Shown one piece after another: positions 49,406 through 60,600 of a DNA stretch of 64,000 nt (within the stretch, counting starts at the first letter, position 1; the number at the start of each line of letters is the position of its first letter). The translations under genes were made by a program, and so were the position numbers. The notes beneath the pieces were generated by a model, which was given only the letters and a program-made list of their open reading frames with translations, was not told the DNA's origin and did not search any database. This DNA is from Cyanoderma ruficeps (Eukaryota > Chordata > Aves > Passeriformes > Timaliidae), in NCBI GenBank assembly GCA_008694505.1, contig VZDJ01000065.1, forward strand, positions 62,001-126,000, in the 5' to 3' direction.

Positions 49406-50434
49406 TTTACTGACGGAAGCAGCTGCGTTGTCAGCGGATGGCATGCTGGGTATGCAGTTACCACAAGCAAAGAAGTAATAGAGTCTGGACCATTGCCAAC
49501 CAACACCTCTGTGCAGAAAGCAGAAATAATCGCTTTGATCCGAGCTTTAGAGCTGGCAAAAGAAAAAGAAATTAACATCTATACAGACTCAAGGTATGCG
49601 TTCGGGGTAGTCCATGCACACGGAGCCATTTAAAAGGAAAGAAGACTATTAAATTCATAAAGGAAAAGCATTAAACATTCACAAGAAATCATGAAGCTGC
49701 TAGATGCTGTGCAGCTACCTGAGAAGGTGGCAATCATGCACATCAAAGCGCATCAAAAGGTGAGCTCTGAATTGGAAGAAGGAAATATGCTGGCGGACAG
49801 AGAGGCAAAAGACGCAGCCAAAGGTGAGGTACCCGGTGAGACAATTGAGGCAACCCTGATCCCAGATGAAAAAATTTCAGTTGAAGGTAAACCAGTATAC
49901 AATAAGAAAGATAAGAAACTCATTAAAGCAGAGAAAGCAAATTATAATCAGGAGGGGTGGGCCGTGACAAAAAAAAAGAAGCTTGTAGTACCCTCCTATT
50001 TGTTATGGTCATTAGTGCAAAGAGAACATGAGAAAACACACTGGGGAATAGATGCCTTGTATAGCTATCTGAAGGAAAGAATTATAGCTAAAAAGTTACA
50101 AGGTACAGTGATACAGGTAACCCGTCAGTGTAGTCTTTGCCTCCAAACTAATCCCAAAAATACCGCAAAACCTAAAGTGGGACAAATTAGGAAAGGCTGT
50201 GGACCTGGGCAACAATGGCAAATTGATTTTACAAAATTGCCCAGAAAAAGAAAATATCATTACCTATTGGTGTTAACTGATACCTTTTCAGGATGGCCAG
50301 AAGCCTTTCCTGCCAAGACAGCTAAGGCCCAAGAAGTAACCAAAGCACTGTTGCAAGAAATAATACCAAGATTTGGAGTTCCAGCCACCATATCCTCAGA
50401 TAGAGGGCCACACTTTATTTCAAAAATTGTATAA
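49406..50434 (+). pseudogene. ERV pol: RNase H and integrase N-terminal/core, interrupted by stops
   Basis: Same frame as the upstream pol. RNase H acidic residues are visible in FTDGSS, KAEIIAL, YTDSRYA and LADREAKDA. TAA stops at 49631-49633 and 49658-49660 split it. Integrase follows: zinc-binding HEKTH and CSLC, catalytic aspartates in QIDFTK and SSDRGPHF. The frame ends at TAA 50432-50434. Confidence 0.88.
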
Positions 50435-50950
50435 ACTGGGAATTGCATACCCCATACCACCCTCAATCTAGTGGCCAAGTGAAAAATGAAACAACAAATT
50501 GTAAAATTAGAGCAAGAAGTAAATTTGCCCTGGCCCCAAGCTCTCCTATTGGCATTATTGTGAATTCAGACAAAACCAAGAACAAAAAAAGAAACTAAGC
50601 CCTTTGTAAAATATTGTATAGAAGGCCATATGCAGTTCAAGAAAGAACAACACCCATGCAAGTAGGGGAAGAAACCCTACAGAGGTATATGGTGGCCTTA
50701 AACAGACAACTTAAAGAGATTGAGAAATATGTGGCTGGAACTCAAAACAAAGAATTAAATGAGCCAGTCCATGATATACAACCTGGGGATTATGTATATG
50801 TTAAGTCTTTTGCAGAAGAGACCTTGGAACCTCAGTAGGAAGGACCATTCCAGGTGCTTCTTACTACCTTCACTGCAATTAAGATCAAAGAACAGAAGGC
50901 CTGAATCCATCACTCCTGAGTGAAGAAAGCCCCAGAAGGAATCTAGAAGA
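50435..50950 (+). pseudogene. ERV pol: integrase C-terminal part, frameshifted
   Basis: Just after 50434 the continuation (SSGQVKNE, with the third catalytic acid) lies in another frame. The C-terminal DNA-binding part (VHDIQPGDYVYVKSF, about 50767-50811) lies in the frame of 50614-50838 and stops at a TAG (50836-50838). Recognisable C-terminal residues continue past it with further stops. Confidence 0.8.
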
Positions 50951-51003
50951 TCACACCAGGCAATAATGAACTGAAGCTGAAGCTCACTCAAAACCACGAA
51001 TAA

Positions 51004-51487
51004 ATGGACTAATAGTTATTATGGACATTATGTAAAAGTTGTAATTATTGTAGTAATTGCCTTAACCACAAGAGGTGTCAATGCAATACCACATAGGTAC
51101 AATGTAACTGAGATAAACAGGTGTCAAGGGAGAGCTTATGATGCTTACTCTGGTAAGGCTTTAAATAAGATGCTAAAAGTCACAAATGCAAGCTTGTGAG
51201 AAGGAAGAAATGTTTGGGGATGCAAGTATGCATTTGTATAGGATGGGTTCCACGAGGCTTACCAGCCACCCATGAGACCCATCCGAATTAGCCCTGAATG
51301 CTGTGACAGATGCTTGAGTAAATGTCCTCAGTTTAGACCCAAAATAAAGAAGTGTAACAATACACCATGACACAGAGACCATCAAATAAATTTTGCAGCT
51401 GGTATACTAAATACCAGCTACCCTATAGTTGTGTTGCTTATTTTAGTTAGTATAAGTTTAGTTTTATCTGTGGTAATACTTGTTTAA
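51004..51487 (+). pseudogene. ERV env remnant: leader-like start and membrane anchor only
   Basis: About 480 bp where a gamma-type env would need roughly 1.8 kb. A hydrophobic leader-like segment (about 51030-51080), a Cys-containing middle with stops (about 51090-51365) and a hydrophobic anchor (51416-51484, with VLLILVSISLVLSVVILV) ending at TAA 51485-51487 remain. I see no fusion peptide, immunosuppressive-domain-like segment or CX6CC motif. Most of SU and TM has been lost. Confidence 0.6.
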
Positions 51488-51623
51488 AACTAGAAGATGC
51501 TACAACGAGTAGCAGTCTTAACTTCACTATCAAAGGCATATAGCTTGGTCTTGAGAGACACTAGCTGTACGGCTTAAATAGATAGAGAAGACTATATATT
51601 GAGTAAAAGAATTTACTCACTTT

Positions 51624-51640
51624 AAAGAAGAAGTGGGGAA
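51624..51640 (+). other. Polypurine tract of the gamma-like ERV
   Basis: AAAGAAGAAGTGGGGAA lies immediately before the TG of the 3' LTR, the priming site for plus-strand synthesis; a single T interrupts it. Confidence 0.85.
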
Positions 51641-52247
51641 TGAAGCATTAGTTTTGAAAATTTAAGGAACTAGTAAATCACGAAGCCTGTCAAACTGCTG
51701 AGTAATCAATGGCCTGTGTTATCAGCGGACACAGACTGACTTCCTCTGGTAAGCAGAAGAATATACATCCCACTACAGAAGGAAGTACATCCTTCCCTAA
51801 TCAATAAGCTGCAAAAACACAATACGAACAGTGCTAGAAAACAAGATCCAGCAGTCATGTAAGCATTAAGAGGTTAAAAAGTCAAAGCGAGGAAGACCCA
51901 TTTTACTTCATCATTTTGAGACCCCCACCCCATAAAAGGACCACCGACCCATTTCAAAGAACAAACTGCGCATGCTTAATAGCTTTTTTACTAATTACCA
52001 TACGAAGCGGGGAATGGGATGTACCAGAGTCATGAATATGCATTTGTGTTTTGGGTATTCAATACCCCTGTACATAAAAAGACCCTGTGATCATCTGTGA
52101 ATTGCATGTGTGTATTAGGGAGCTATCCTGCACGCTGCCCAGCGTCGTAATACATATACACTTTCTAACTTTAAACTGCTAGAGAGTCTTTGTCCGTCAT
52201 AGTGGATATCGGTGTTAGATCAATATCCATATTTTGTTAATATTTCA
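51641..52247 (+). repeat. 3' LTR of the gamma-like ERV
   Basis: Begins TGAAGCATTAGTTTTG and ends TTAATATTTCA. A TATA-like TACATAAAAAG lies at 52071-52081. It carries a U3 block (about 51716-51805) absent from the 5' LTR and bounded by repeats of TAATCAAT. It lies on the CDK13 strand and ends 1233 bp before the CDK13 start codon. Confidence 0.9.
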
Positions 52248-52267
52248 ACACGGGGCCCGCACTGCTC

Positions 52268-52525
52268 CAGCTCACAGAACGGGTGAGGTGGGCAGGGACC
52301 ACAGGGTATCATCTGGTCCGACCTCCCTGCTCAAGCGGGGCATCTCAGAGCACATTACACAGGATTGAGTCCAGACAGTTCTGGAGCACCTCCAGTGAGG
52401 GAGGCTCCAGCACCCTCTCCGGGCAACCTATTTTAGTGCTCAGGCACCCACACAGTAGAAAACTCCTTCCTCGTATTCAGGTGGAACTTCCTGTGCATCA
52501 GTTTGTGCCCGTTGCCTTCAGACAG
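52268..52525 (-). repeat. CR1 LINE 3' region, antisense, at the CpG island edge
   Basis: CATCTGGTCCGACCTCCCTG, GCTCAAGCGGGGCATCTCAG, GGAGGCTCCAGCACCCTCTC and GGTGGAACTTCCTGTGCATC are classical antisense CR1 words in the right order. It is moderately diverged and GC-rich. It sits between the ERV and the CDK13 promoter. Confidence 0.9.
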
Positions 52526-52672
52526 CGCCGGGAGAGAGACAAGAAGTGTGCTCGGCGGGCCAAGCACCTCTAGATCAGGTCTCGCTCAGGATCCCCGACC
52601 GTCGCCGAGCGCCATTCTCGGTCCCCTCACACGGAACCGCCTCCTCCCGTCGCCCCCGGGGCCCGCGGTGCA

Positions 52673-52846
52673 GTTACCGCGAGAGGGGCGGTTACCGCGA
52701 GAGCCGTCGGGGACGGAGGCGAGGGCTGGATGACATCTCGCGAGAGCAGGGCGGCTCTCGGGCATGCGGGCGAACGCGGCGGCGCCGCGCGCGATTGGCG
52801 GGGCGAGTTTCCCCTCCCCCGTCCGCTTCCGGCATCGCGCATGCGC
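52673..52846 (+). promoter_or_regulatory. CDK13: CDK13 core promoter motif cluster
   Basis: Within 175 bp: a direct repeat GTTACCGCGAGAG (52673-52685 and 52691-52703, period 18), the palindrome TCTCGCGAGA (52736-52745, a known vertebrate CpG-promoter motif), an inverted CCAAT box ATTGG (52794-52798), an ETS-type CTTCCGG (52826-52832) and an NRF1-type GCGCATGCGC (52837-52846). No TATA box was seen. Transcription start is therefore inferred near 52750-52900; this is not measured. Confidence 0.7.
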
Positions 52847-53142
52847 CCCGCGCCGCCGGGCCGTGTCCGTGTCCCCCCTGGTGCGTGTGTCACCCGCGCG
52901 CGGCGGCGCTGAGGCCGCGAGAGCGCTCCCGGGCACCGGCGGCGCGAAAGCGGCCCCGACACGTGCGGCCCCCGCCGGGCAGGAGAGCCGGGATCGGAGC
53001 CGCGCAGGGCCCCGGATACCTAGCCCGGAGGCGGCCCGGCCTGGCCTGACCCAGCCGCCCTGCCGGGAGCAGCTGAGGGAAGAGGTGGTGGAGGTCCTTT
53101 CCCGGTGTCCGTGTCTCTGCGCGGCGGCGCCCGCGGCCCAAA

Positions 53143-53413
53143 ATGCAGTGAGGAGGAGCCGCCGCCGCCGGGAGATACTTCCGTGTTGCAGGAGAGGCCG
53201 CGCCGACCTGCGGGACGCTGCCGGCCCCGCTCCGCCGCCGCCGCCGCATCGGGCAGCGCGCCCAGTGCCGGCCTCAGCCCGACGCCGTATGTATCGGTGC
53301 GACCCCATGTGAGGCGGGCGGGCGGCGCGGGAGCGAGCGAGGCCCCTGCGCGGCCCGGGGGTGTCCGTCCCGGTGCGTGTGCGCGGCGCCGCCGGGTCTC
53401 CATGGCGCCCTGA
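53143..53413 (+). promoter_or_regulatory. Three tiny upstream ORFs in the CDK13 leader
   Basis: If transcription starts near the motif cluster, the leader contains ATG-CAG-TGA (53143-53151), an 8-codon uORF (53289-53312, including stop) and ATG-GCG-CCC-TGA (53402-53413). The main ATG at 53481 has a weak context (T at -3, C at +4). Together these suggest translational restraint, though the leader could be partly spliced or start later. Confidence 0.5.
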
Positions 53414-53480
53414 GCGCGGCGGTGGCGGCGGGTTCCCTGGGCCGCGCCCTCGGCCGTGCCCTCGGCCGTGAGCGAGCTCG

Positions 53481-54670
53481 ATGCCGAGCACCTCGGACGC
53501 GGCGGCCGGCGGGAGCGGGGGCAGTCGGGGCTGGGGCAGCGGCGGCGGCAGCAGCGCGGCGGTGGAGGCCGCGGCCGACAAGAAGCGACTGCACCACCGG
53601 AGACGGAAGCGCTTTGCGGCCCAGCCGCAGCCACCGCCGCCGGCCCCGCACCCGCTGCTGTTCCCGCTGCTGCAGCCGCCGCTCCTGCAGCCACCGTTGC
53701 TGCAGCCGCCGCTGCCGCCACAGTCCCTGCTCTTCCTGGCGGCCACCGGGGCCTCCTCCTGTTGCGGGGACGGCGGGGAGCGGAAGCGACCGCGGGGCAA
53801 GCGGCGCTCGGGCTCCCGGCACAAGCGGCGGCGGGGCCGCGGCGGTGGCGGCGGCGGCACCCAGGAGGCGGAGAAGCGACGCGGTAGCGGCGGGTTGAGC
53901 ACTCTGGTGGAGGAATACGACGACGTGAGCTCCCAGTCCGAAGGACTGTTGGGTAGCGGCGCGGTCGGCGGGGGCAGCGGCGGGGGCAGCCCAGGCTCCT
54001 CCTCGGGCGGTGGGACTCAGCGGCAGCGGGGCGAGGCGGAGCGAAGCGGTCGGTCCCGTCGGGACCACCGCGGCAGCAGCGGGCGCTCCAAGGAGCGGCA
54101 CCGAGAGCATCGCCGGCGGGGAGAGGAAAAGGCGCAGCAGGAGGGGGCGGCGGCGGCACCGACCCGCGGGGCATCCGAGCCCTCCTCGTCCTCCAAATCC
54201 CGCAGCCGCCACAATCACACCGGGAGCCAAGACCAGGAGGGACTCAAAAGCGGCGGAGGCAGCGACGGCCGCAGGAAGGGCTCCCTCGCCTCGCCCAGCA
54301 GCGGCAGGAAAGACCGGGAGAGCAAATCGCATCGGAGCCGGACTAAAACGGCTAAAGAGCCGCCGTCGGCATACAAGGACCCTCCGAAAGCTTACCGGGA
54401 CGACAAGCCCGAGCCCAAGGCGTACCGACGGCAGCGCTCGTCGCCCAGCCCCGGCCGGGATGACAGTCCTCCTTTGCACCGCTCCTCGCAGAGCCAGCGC
54501 AGCCGCAAGTCGCTCAGCCCTGTGGGCGCCCGCTCGCCCCTCAGCCCCTACAGCCGACGCCGATCCCCCAGCTACAGCCGGCACAGCTCGTACGAGCGCG
54601 GCGGGGATGTGTCGCCCAGCCCCTACAGCAGCTGGCGCCGGTCGCGGAGCCCCTACAGCCCCGTTATCCG
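53481..54670 (+). CDS. CDK13: CDK13, coding exon 1 (N-terminal low-complexity and RS-like region)
   Basis: Cyclin-dependent kinase 13 pairs with cyclin K in the nucleus, phosphorylates the RNA polymerase II C-terminal domain and affects elongation and RNA processing. Exon 1 encodes 396 codons plus two bases: an MPSTSD start like the mammalian MPSSSD start, Gly/Ser-rich 10-25, basic 34-45, Pro/Leu-rich 50-85 with three LLQPP repeats (63-77), a basic NLS-like block (about 100-120, RKRPRGKRR and HKRRRGRG), [12 protein letters not shown] (143-154), [14 protein letters not shown] (about 205) and the conserved end [15 protein letters not shown]...[20 protein letters not shown]. The donor CG/GTGAGT at 54670/54671 splits an Arg codon. 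The start was chosen by similarity to known CDK13; its context is weak. CDK12 is excluded by this specific sequence. Confidence 0.97.
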
Positions 54671-57600
54671 GTGAGTCCCGGCCCGGAGGCGAAGGCGGGA
54701 TGGGGTTGGGGGCGCGGTGTGTGGAGGAGGGGAGTTATGACTGGGATAGGAATGTAGGCCGGAGAGTTTTCGTCCAGCAGCAATCCTTTCCTCCTGCTGT
54801 TTTGCTGCCAGAAAGCTGGGGTGAGGGGCAGGGGAGAGGGACAAGTACGAAGATCTTCCTGTCCTGTCTCTCGGGGAGAAAGGGAGACACGGGTGCCTGT
54901 AACACTTCTGTGGCTAGTGTCTCTCCGTGGGAGACCACCTGGCTAGAAAAAGGCTTTTAAATGTTCAAGGACAACATTTTCAGGTGAGAGTGACTGAAGG
55001 AAGATGCTCCTTGCAGGACAGGTTTTCTGAATGACCAATTTTGATTTTTAAATCTTTGCTTACAAAGTACAGACGTTCTGTGGTACATTTTTATGTATTG
55101 TGTTTCTGGGTAAAATAGGATGCATATCGAATATATCTGGGTTTGGTTTACTTTCTGCTAATCTAAAGAGAAAACCAGCTGGGAGGCAGTTTGTGTTTAA
55201 AGAGCTTTCTTGTTCTTTTTAGAGGTGTAGAGAAGGACTTGGACTTTCTGTTTTGCTACAAAATCGAGTCAGTGTCATGTTTTGATAAATTGTCTAGTAT
55301 TTTACATAACCAATGGAAAACATAAGCTCTTTTCCTGGTAAGGTTATGCACGTGTATATAGTTACTGTATGCTTGCAGGTAATTTTTCTTCAGTGTTAGT
55401 GGGAGCTCAGGGTGTAAAGGTAAGCATTGCTTGAGTTTTCGAATTTTATGTGAAGAGGAAGTGTGGGCTGTATCTTTTTAATCAGATGCAAACAGTGTTG
55501 TAGAATTGAAGCTTTTCAGAATATTTTAACCTGCAGAAAAATACACTGAAAATTTAAAAGTACTTGCTTGGTATGTGTTCATAACGGAAGGTTTTTAATT
55601 CTTATATTGGAATCTTACTATCACCTCCTTGTTTGTAGGCCTACTTAAATTCATGTCTGGACTTTAATTTTAACGGTATTCAGCAATATGTTGTTCCACT
55701 GACAAGAATTTTGTTTACAAGGCATTACCTGGTGGGTTATCTGAGAACTGTTCTCTGGTGTTTTTAATGAGCACTTTGTGTTGATCCCCATTTGGCGTGT
55801 CCTGTAGTATATCCAGGGAACATGATAAAGCTGATCTGTGTTTCACTGACTCTTGGTAGAGTCTGCTGTCCTGGGTGTGCATCAAAAGCTGTTTAAAGAG
55901 CAAAGTAACAAAGCTGTGTCCTGCTTTGTTCAGAGAGATAAGAGTCAAAGTGCCTTGGGATAAGAATAGTGATTATCCAAAGGTGTGGTTGTATGGAATA
56001 ATTTTGTAAGCAGTAGGGTATTTCAAGAAGAAAACAGTATAATTGATCTGAAAACATCATGCTGTTCTTCTGTGAGAATTTGTTACAAGTGGTTAAAATA
56101 CACTTTCAAAATTATTTGAATAATAGCATAGCTGGAATATTATGTGCATAGTTTGATTTAAATGCCCTAGGAATCAGTTTATTTTCTGTAGTTGCCTATA
56201 TCCTGGAATTCGAAAGCTAATAATGATCCACAGAATTATGTATATGAGGCTTGCATTTAGGAATAGCTCAGTATTTAGGAATAGTGAGGTTGACAGCCCA
56301 GTTAAATTCAAGGTTCTGTCTTGTGCCCTGACTAATTGGGCTGTAGTAGAGTTTAAGAGTGTTCTTTTTCTGTTGGTAGTGGGCCTGTGATTTGAAGCAT
56401 GACAGTTTAAATCTCGGTTTTGGTATTCATTCTGTCGTAAGTCTTTTTTGTGCCTGCATATCTGTTTCTAGGAGTTAGCTTTGTGACTCCCTGCCTTTCT
56501 TCCTCCATCCAGTTGAATTGTAATCTGTGTTCAGTTTTTAGCTGCTTACAGACAAATAAATGTAGACTGTCAGGTTTACAGGAGAGGGATTGGAATGGCT
56601 GAGTGAAAAGGAGAGGTTTCTGTATGTAGAAGAGAAAGGTTCTAGGAGGGAATTCATTGCAAAAATGTCATGTTTGTAGAAAAATAAAAGAAACCTAAAG
56701 TGTGGAGATAAGATCGGTTGTTGATAGTGTTTACCTCTTGTGGAGAAATGAAAGCCAGTGGTTTTTTTCTTCCATACGGCTATTGATCATAATGTGTATT
56801 GCAGTGGCAGTGGGGAAATAGAAAGGAAGAAGTTTATACTTCATTTTTAACCATTGAAAACTATGTCATAATCACTTTTTGCATGACTTTTTAGTACTAC
56901 AGCCAAAATGCTGAACATTTTTGCTGTCCTATTTGATAATGATACAGTGGCCTTAGACTTGATATATCGAGTATTACTGTTTCATGGAGGCAGCAGCTTC
57001 TTACAGCACCTGTGTTCTTCATCTGGATGATTTAAAGCTTAGTTCTGGGCTTGTATCCAGCTGTAATGATGTTTGGAGACTAGGAACTTTGTATGTGACT
57101 ATTTCAGCCTGCAAGTCTTTCTGCTTTTTTTGTTTTATGTTTCATATATGTGTCTTCTCTAATGTTACATAAATTACCCAGTTATTTTGGTATGTAGAAA
57201 ATTTGGTATGTAGAAAATTATTATGAAGCAGTTCTACCATGCTTGGAAAGCTCGTGTGTTTAGTGGTGATTTTTTAACCTGGGTGTCTGAGCTTCTTAGG
57301 GAGAAACTTCCAGTAAACAGCTGAAGAGAAGCAAGTGAAGTCAGCTTTGCTGGTTTGGAGCAACAGTGTGTTGTTGCTGTGAGGTTTGAATTGCAGTACC
57401 GACTGCTGTTTTTAGGTGATGTTGTTTGGCTGTGGGTTCTAAGGAGGCGCAAAGACACAGGATATGTGTTCCATACTTAGTGGTTTCTCCTTGAATGACT
57501 AATTGCCTTTTCCATTATAATAGCAAGAAAAGTTTGTGTTTTGGATTAACTGATTAAGCTGTATTCACTTGTTGGACAAAACTTCTTTACTTGCTGCTGG

Positions 57601-60600
57601 TGGATTTGTATTACCCTATTTTCTTGTGGATAGGGTAACACAGCTGGCTGTTCTAAAGTAGCACATGCATATTTTCAAAATGGATATTCTTCCAAAAGTA
57701 TAAGGTATTTATTTCTCTACTGGTAAAATGACTGGATTAAAAAAAAAAAATCTTTAACCAAACCCCATGGTTGACAAAAAAAGCAGACACAGTCTCTTGC
57801 TTCCTACAATTTCATGCTAAGCTAGTTTCCGGAGAACTACTTTTTGTAACTTAAGTCAGGTCATATGTTATGTGATCACACATTTAATTCAGTTAGCAGT
57901 ATAGATGAGTAATCATATTTTTCCAAATTTGGATACACCTACCCATCTGCTTAGATAAGAGTAAGTGGGTGGAGCACTACTAGCATAGTACTACTATGTG
58001 CACAGATGTTGCTTGTAGCAGATTTCATTTTGGTACTTGAGTCATCTCAGTCTGTATTGGTAGCTAAGTCTGTAGTAGTGAGGCTCTGCAAAATACGGGT
58101 CATTTATGTGAAAAATCACAAGTGTTGGGAAAACAGTAAAGTATATACTCAGTAAATGGAGAAGCCGTGGTGCCATACACTGATATGAAAATAACTTTAA
58201 TTCCAGTAATGCTACTGCTTTTGAATTTAAAGGATTAAGAGATAATTTGAGTACCACCACCCTTGATTAGTAAAAATAGATTTTTTTTTTATTTAAAGCT
58301 CTCTAGTTTTGTTTTGTAAAACTGTATTTGCAGAATTTAAAATGGACCACTCTAGGTTTTCACTGTTTCGAGTAGCTAATTTTTTCCAGTGCACATTGCT
58401 GGCCTTTGCCTTTTGCTCATGTGTCTTTCCTTTTCCTTGTTGCTGCTGCTTCTTTCCTTATTTGGAAAAGGAAATTTCATGTGAAAAAGTTATCTTCAAA
58501 TATGTTTAAAACAGAGGTTTTGAGTTGATTTGACCTGTTGCTGGTTGATTTCTTTGTAGGCCAAGTTCTCATATGAAAATAGGGGGTTTTAAAGCAGGTT
58601 CAAGAAACAAATAAAAGCCCAGCTCAGTTTTCCAGTGTGTATTGGACACCCTTTTAAAGATTTACAATTTGAATCAGTAAGGCGGGTTATCTAGTCTTCA
58701 TGTATAAAGCAGCTGAGTAGGAGATTGGTTGCAGAGCTCCACAGAATATAACCTTGAACTAGGGACTAGAGAAAATAAATAAAATTAATTAATAAGGTGT
58801 CAAGTGAAACAATACTATTAGTGTAATGACATAAAAAAATGAACTATATGTTTGTCTACTAGAGCAACATGGAAAAGCTATACTATTAGCTAAAATGTTT
58901 TGTTAAGGTGGTTTATGTTACAAAGGGATTGAAAATGAATTGGAAGGTCTGTAGTGAAGCCAGTTGATTAAATTTAGGTCTCTCCTTTCAAATATACTTG
59001 CTGTGCATGGAAGGATGGCAGTGCTTAGTCAGTAGTCCAGCATTACCTGTGGGTTAAAGAATGAGCTGGGGTACAGTGGTTGTTTTAACCTCCTTTGAAC
59101 TGTTAGATTTCTTGGGTTTTGCCTTCCCGTTCTCATAAATCCCTTTGTGTTGTGCCTTGTTAAAAAGTTACTGACAGTCAGTTCCCTTGTTCAGCTCACA
59201 GCCCCTTACATATTTCAGCTACAAAGTTGTTTGCACTTGTAACTTGTAGCTGGCCACCAGCATGATGGATTTAGCTTGCTCTTGAAGCAGTTAAGAAGAA
59301 AAGACGTTTTCAAGTTTAGAAACATGAGAAGATAACACATGATTGTTCTGATTTGTCAATAAAATGTAACTCTTTTTGGTGTTAAGGAGGTATTGAAAGG
59401 GGACAGAAAAAAACACCTAGAAAACTAGCATGACAAGAAACACCGTGTAAGCTGAATTAAATGTATTCCTGGAAATCTGATGTAGATAACAATTTTCTTT
59501 CCTCTCTGATTTCAAATACCAAGACAGTAAAAGATAGCACTATAAGCTACTATTTGGAATTCTTTCATTCTCTGCTCGAGAATGTAAATGAACTTGTAAG
59601 TGGAATGTAAGTGCTGGAGAATAACAGTAGACTTTTTTCTTTGTTAAATTAATCAGTAAATTTACTGTTTGTGCATTTATTTGTGAGCGAGTGAAGTGCA
59701 ATAAAATGTTGCCTATCAGGAAGGAGAAACGTAACAGTTTTGAAACTGTAATTCAAAACATTTTGATATCTTTAAGCACTTTTTTCTAAAGTGACTAAGT
59801 ACATTTTATGAAGCAGAGAAACAGTGAATACCTATTTGTTTTATGAGATGTTGGGTACCAGGCAAAACCAAAATATTAAAAAGAAGGAACTGTGATAGCT
59901 AAACCAACATTTTTTTTTTTCATCTTTGAGGACATTATTTTTCTTGGTCTGAAAAGTGGAGTTTTGGGTTCAGAGTGGCTTTCTTACTTGTGCTTTCTTC
60001 CTCTGTCACTTTCTTTAAATTTGCCTCTTCTCCTATATGGTTTGTACTGTATAAGCTTTTGAGGGAAAGCTTGTAAATGTGTCCATATTTTTGGGTTTGT
60101 GCCATTTTTATAGGTGAAAATTTGTACATAAGTTGTCTAGTCTCTTGGGATTTCTGAACTACATAGATGAAGGAAGGTGATAGTTGAGTATTTGAAAAGA
60201 TTACTAGGCTTATGAAAACAGCAGGTTTTATCACTGTAACTTTAATAACTAGCACTTTTGACAAATTTGCTTTTTACTTAAAATTCAGGATTTGTCTGTT
60301 TAGTTGAAAATGTTAATGCTTTTCCTATATTCCCTGGGTCCAGCTCAGTGGTTCAGGTAGAGCAAGGGATTCTTGCTAAGGTTTTTGGGATGCTAAAGGC
60401 ACTATATATAGATAATATAATATTTTTTCTGACATAAATAATGAAAAGGTTTTTTAAAATTTAAACCAGTGAAGAGGTTATAATCAGTCAACATATTTCG
60501 TAGCTAGGCTGCTGTCATTTTGATCAGCTGTTAAGGGCTATAATAGGTACTGGGACTGAAATGTTGCTATTTATGTGCATGTGTATCTGTGGTCTCCCAC

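Larger units (their letters stand above)
43279..52247 (+). mobile_element. Gamma-like endogenous retrovirus, nearly full length, defective
   Basis: Order: 5' LTR 43279-43889, primer site, long leader 43890-45848, gag, pro-pol in the gag frame after one TGA, env remnant, purine tract, 3' LTR 51641-52247. Class I/gamma features are a single CCHC knuckle in Gag, the stop-codon gag/pol arrangement, a 4-bp target duplication (ACGC before, ACAC after, one CpG-type change) and the Pol domain order. Breaks: two stops and a frameshift in matrix, three in-frame stops and a frameshift in pol, and loss of most of env. The right halves of the LTRs differ at about 30 of roughly 390 positions by eye, so this is a fairly old insertion, clearly older than the class II ERV at 28352. 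Confidence 0.93.
52530..54760. promoter_or_regulatory. CDK13: CpG island of CDK13
   Basis: Very GC- and CpG-rich block covering the promoter, 5' leader and all of exon 1, in sharp contrast to the AT-rich flanks. Such islands typically mark broadly expressed housekeeping promoters. The composition keeps several long spurious frames open on both strands. Confidence 0.95.

Noticed and set aside
52586..54584. Minus-strand frames of 438, 384 and 436 codons over the CpG island
   Set aside because: They overlap CDK13 exon 1 and its promoter, are Pro/Arg/Ala-rich, and arise because GC-rich DNA has few stops.
54010..54960. 316-codon + frame overlapping CDK13 exon 1 in another frame
   Set aside because: It reads through the exon 1 donor and is a shadow of the true CDK13 frame, which matches the known protein.
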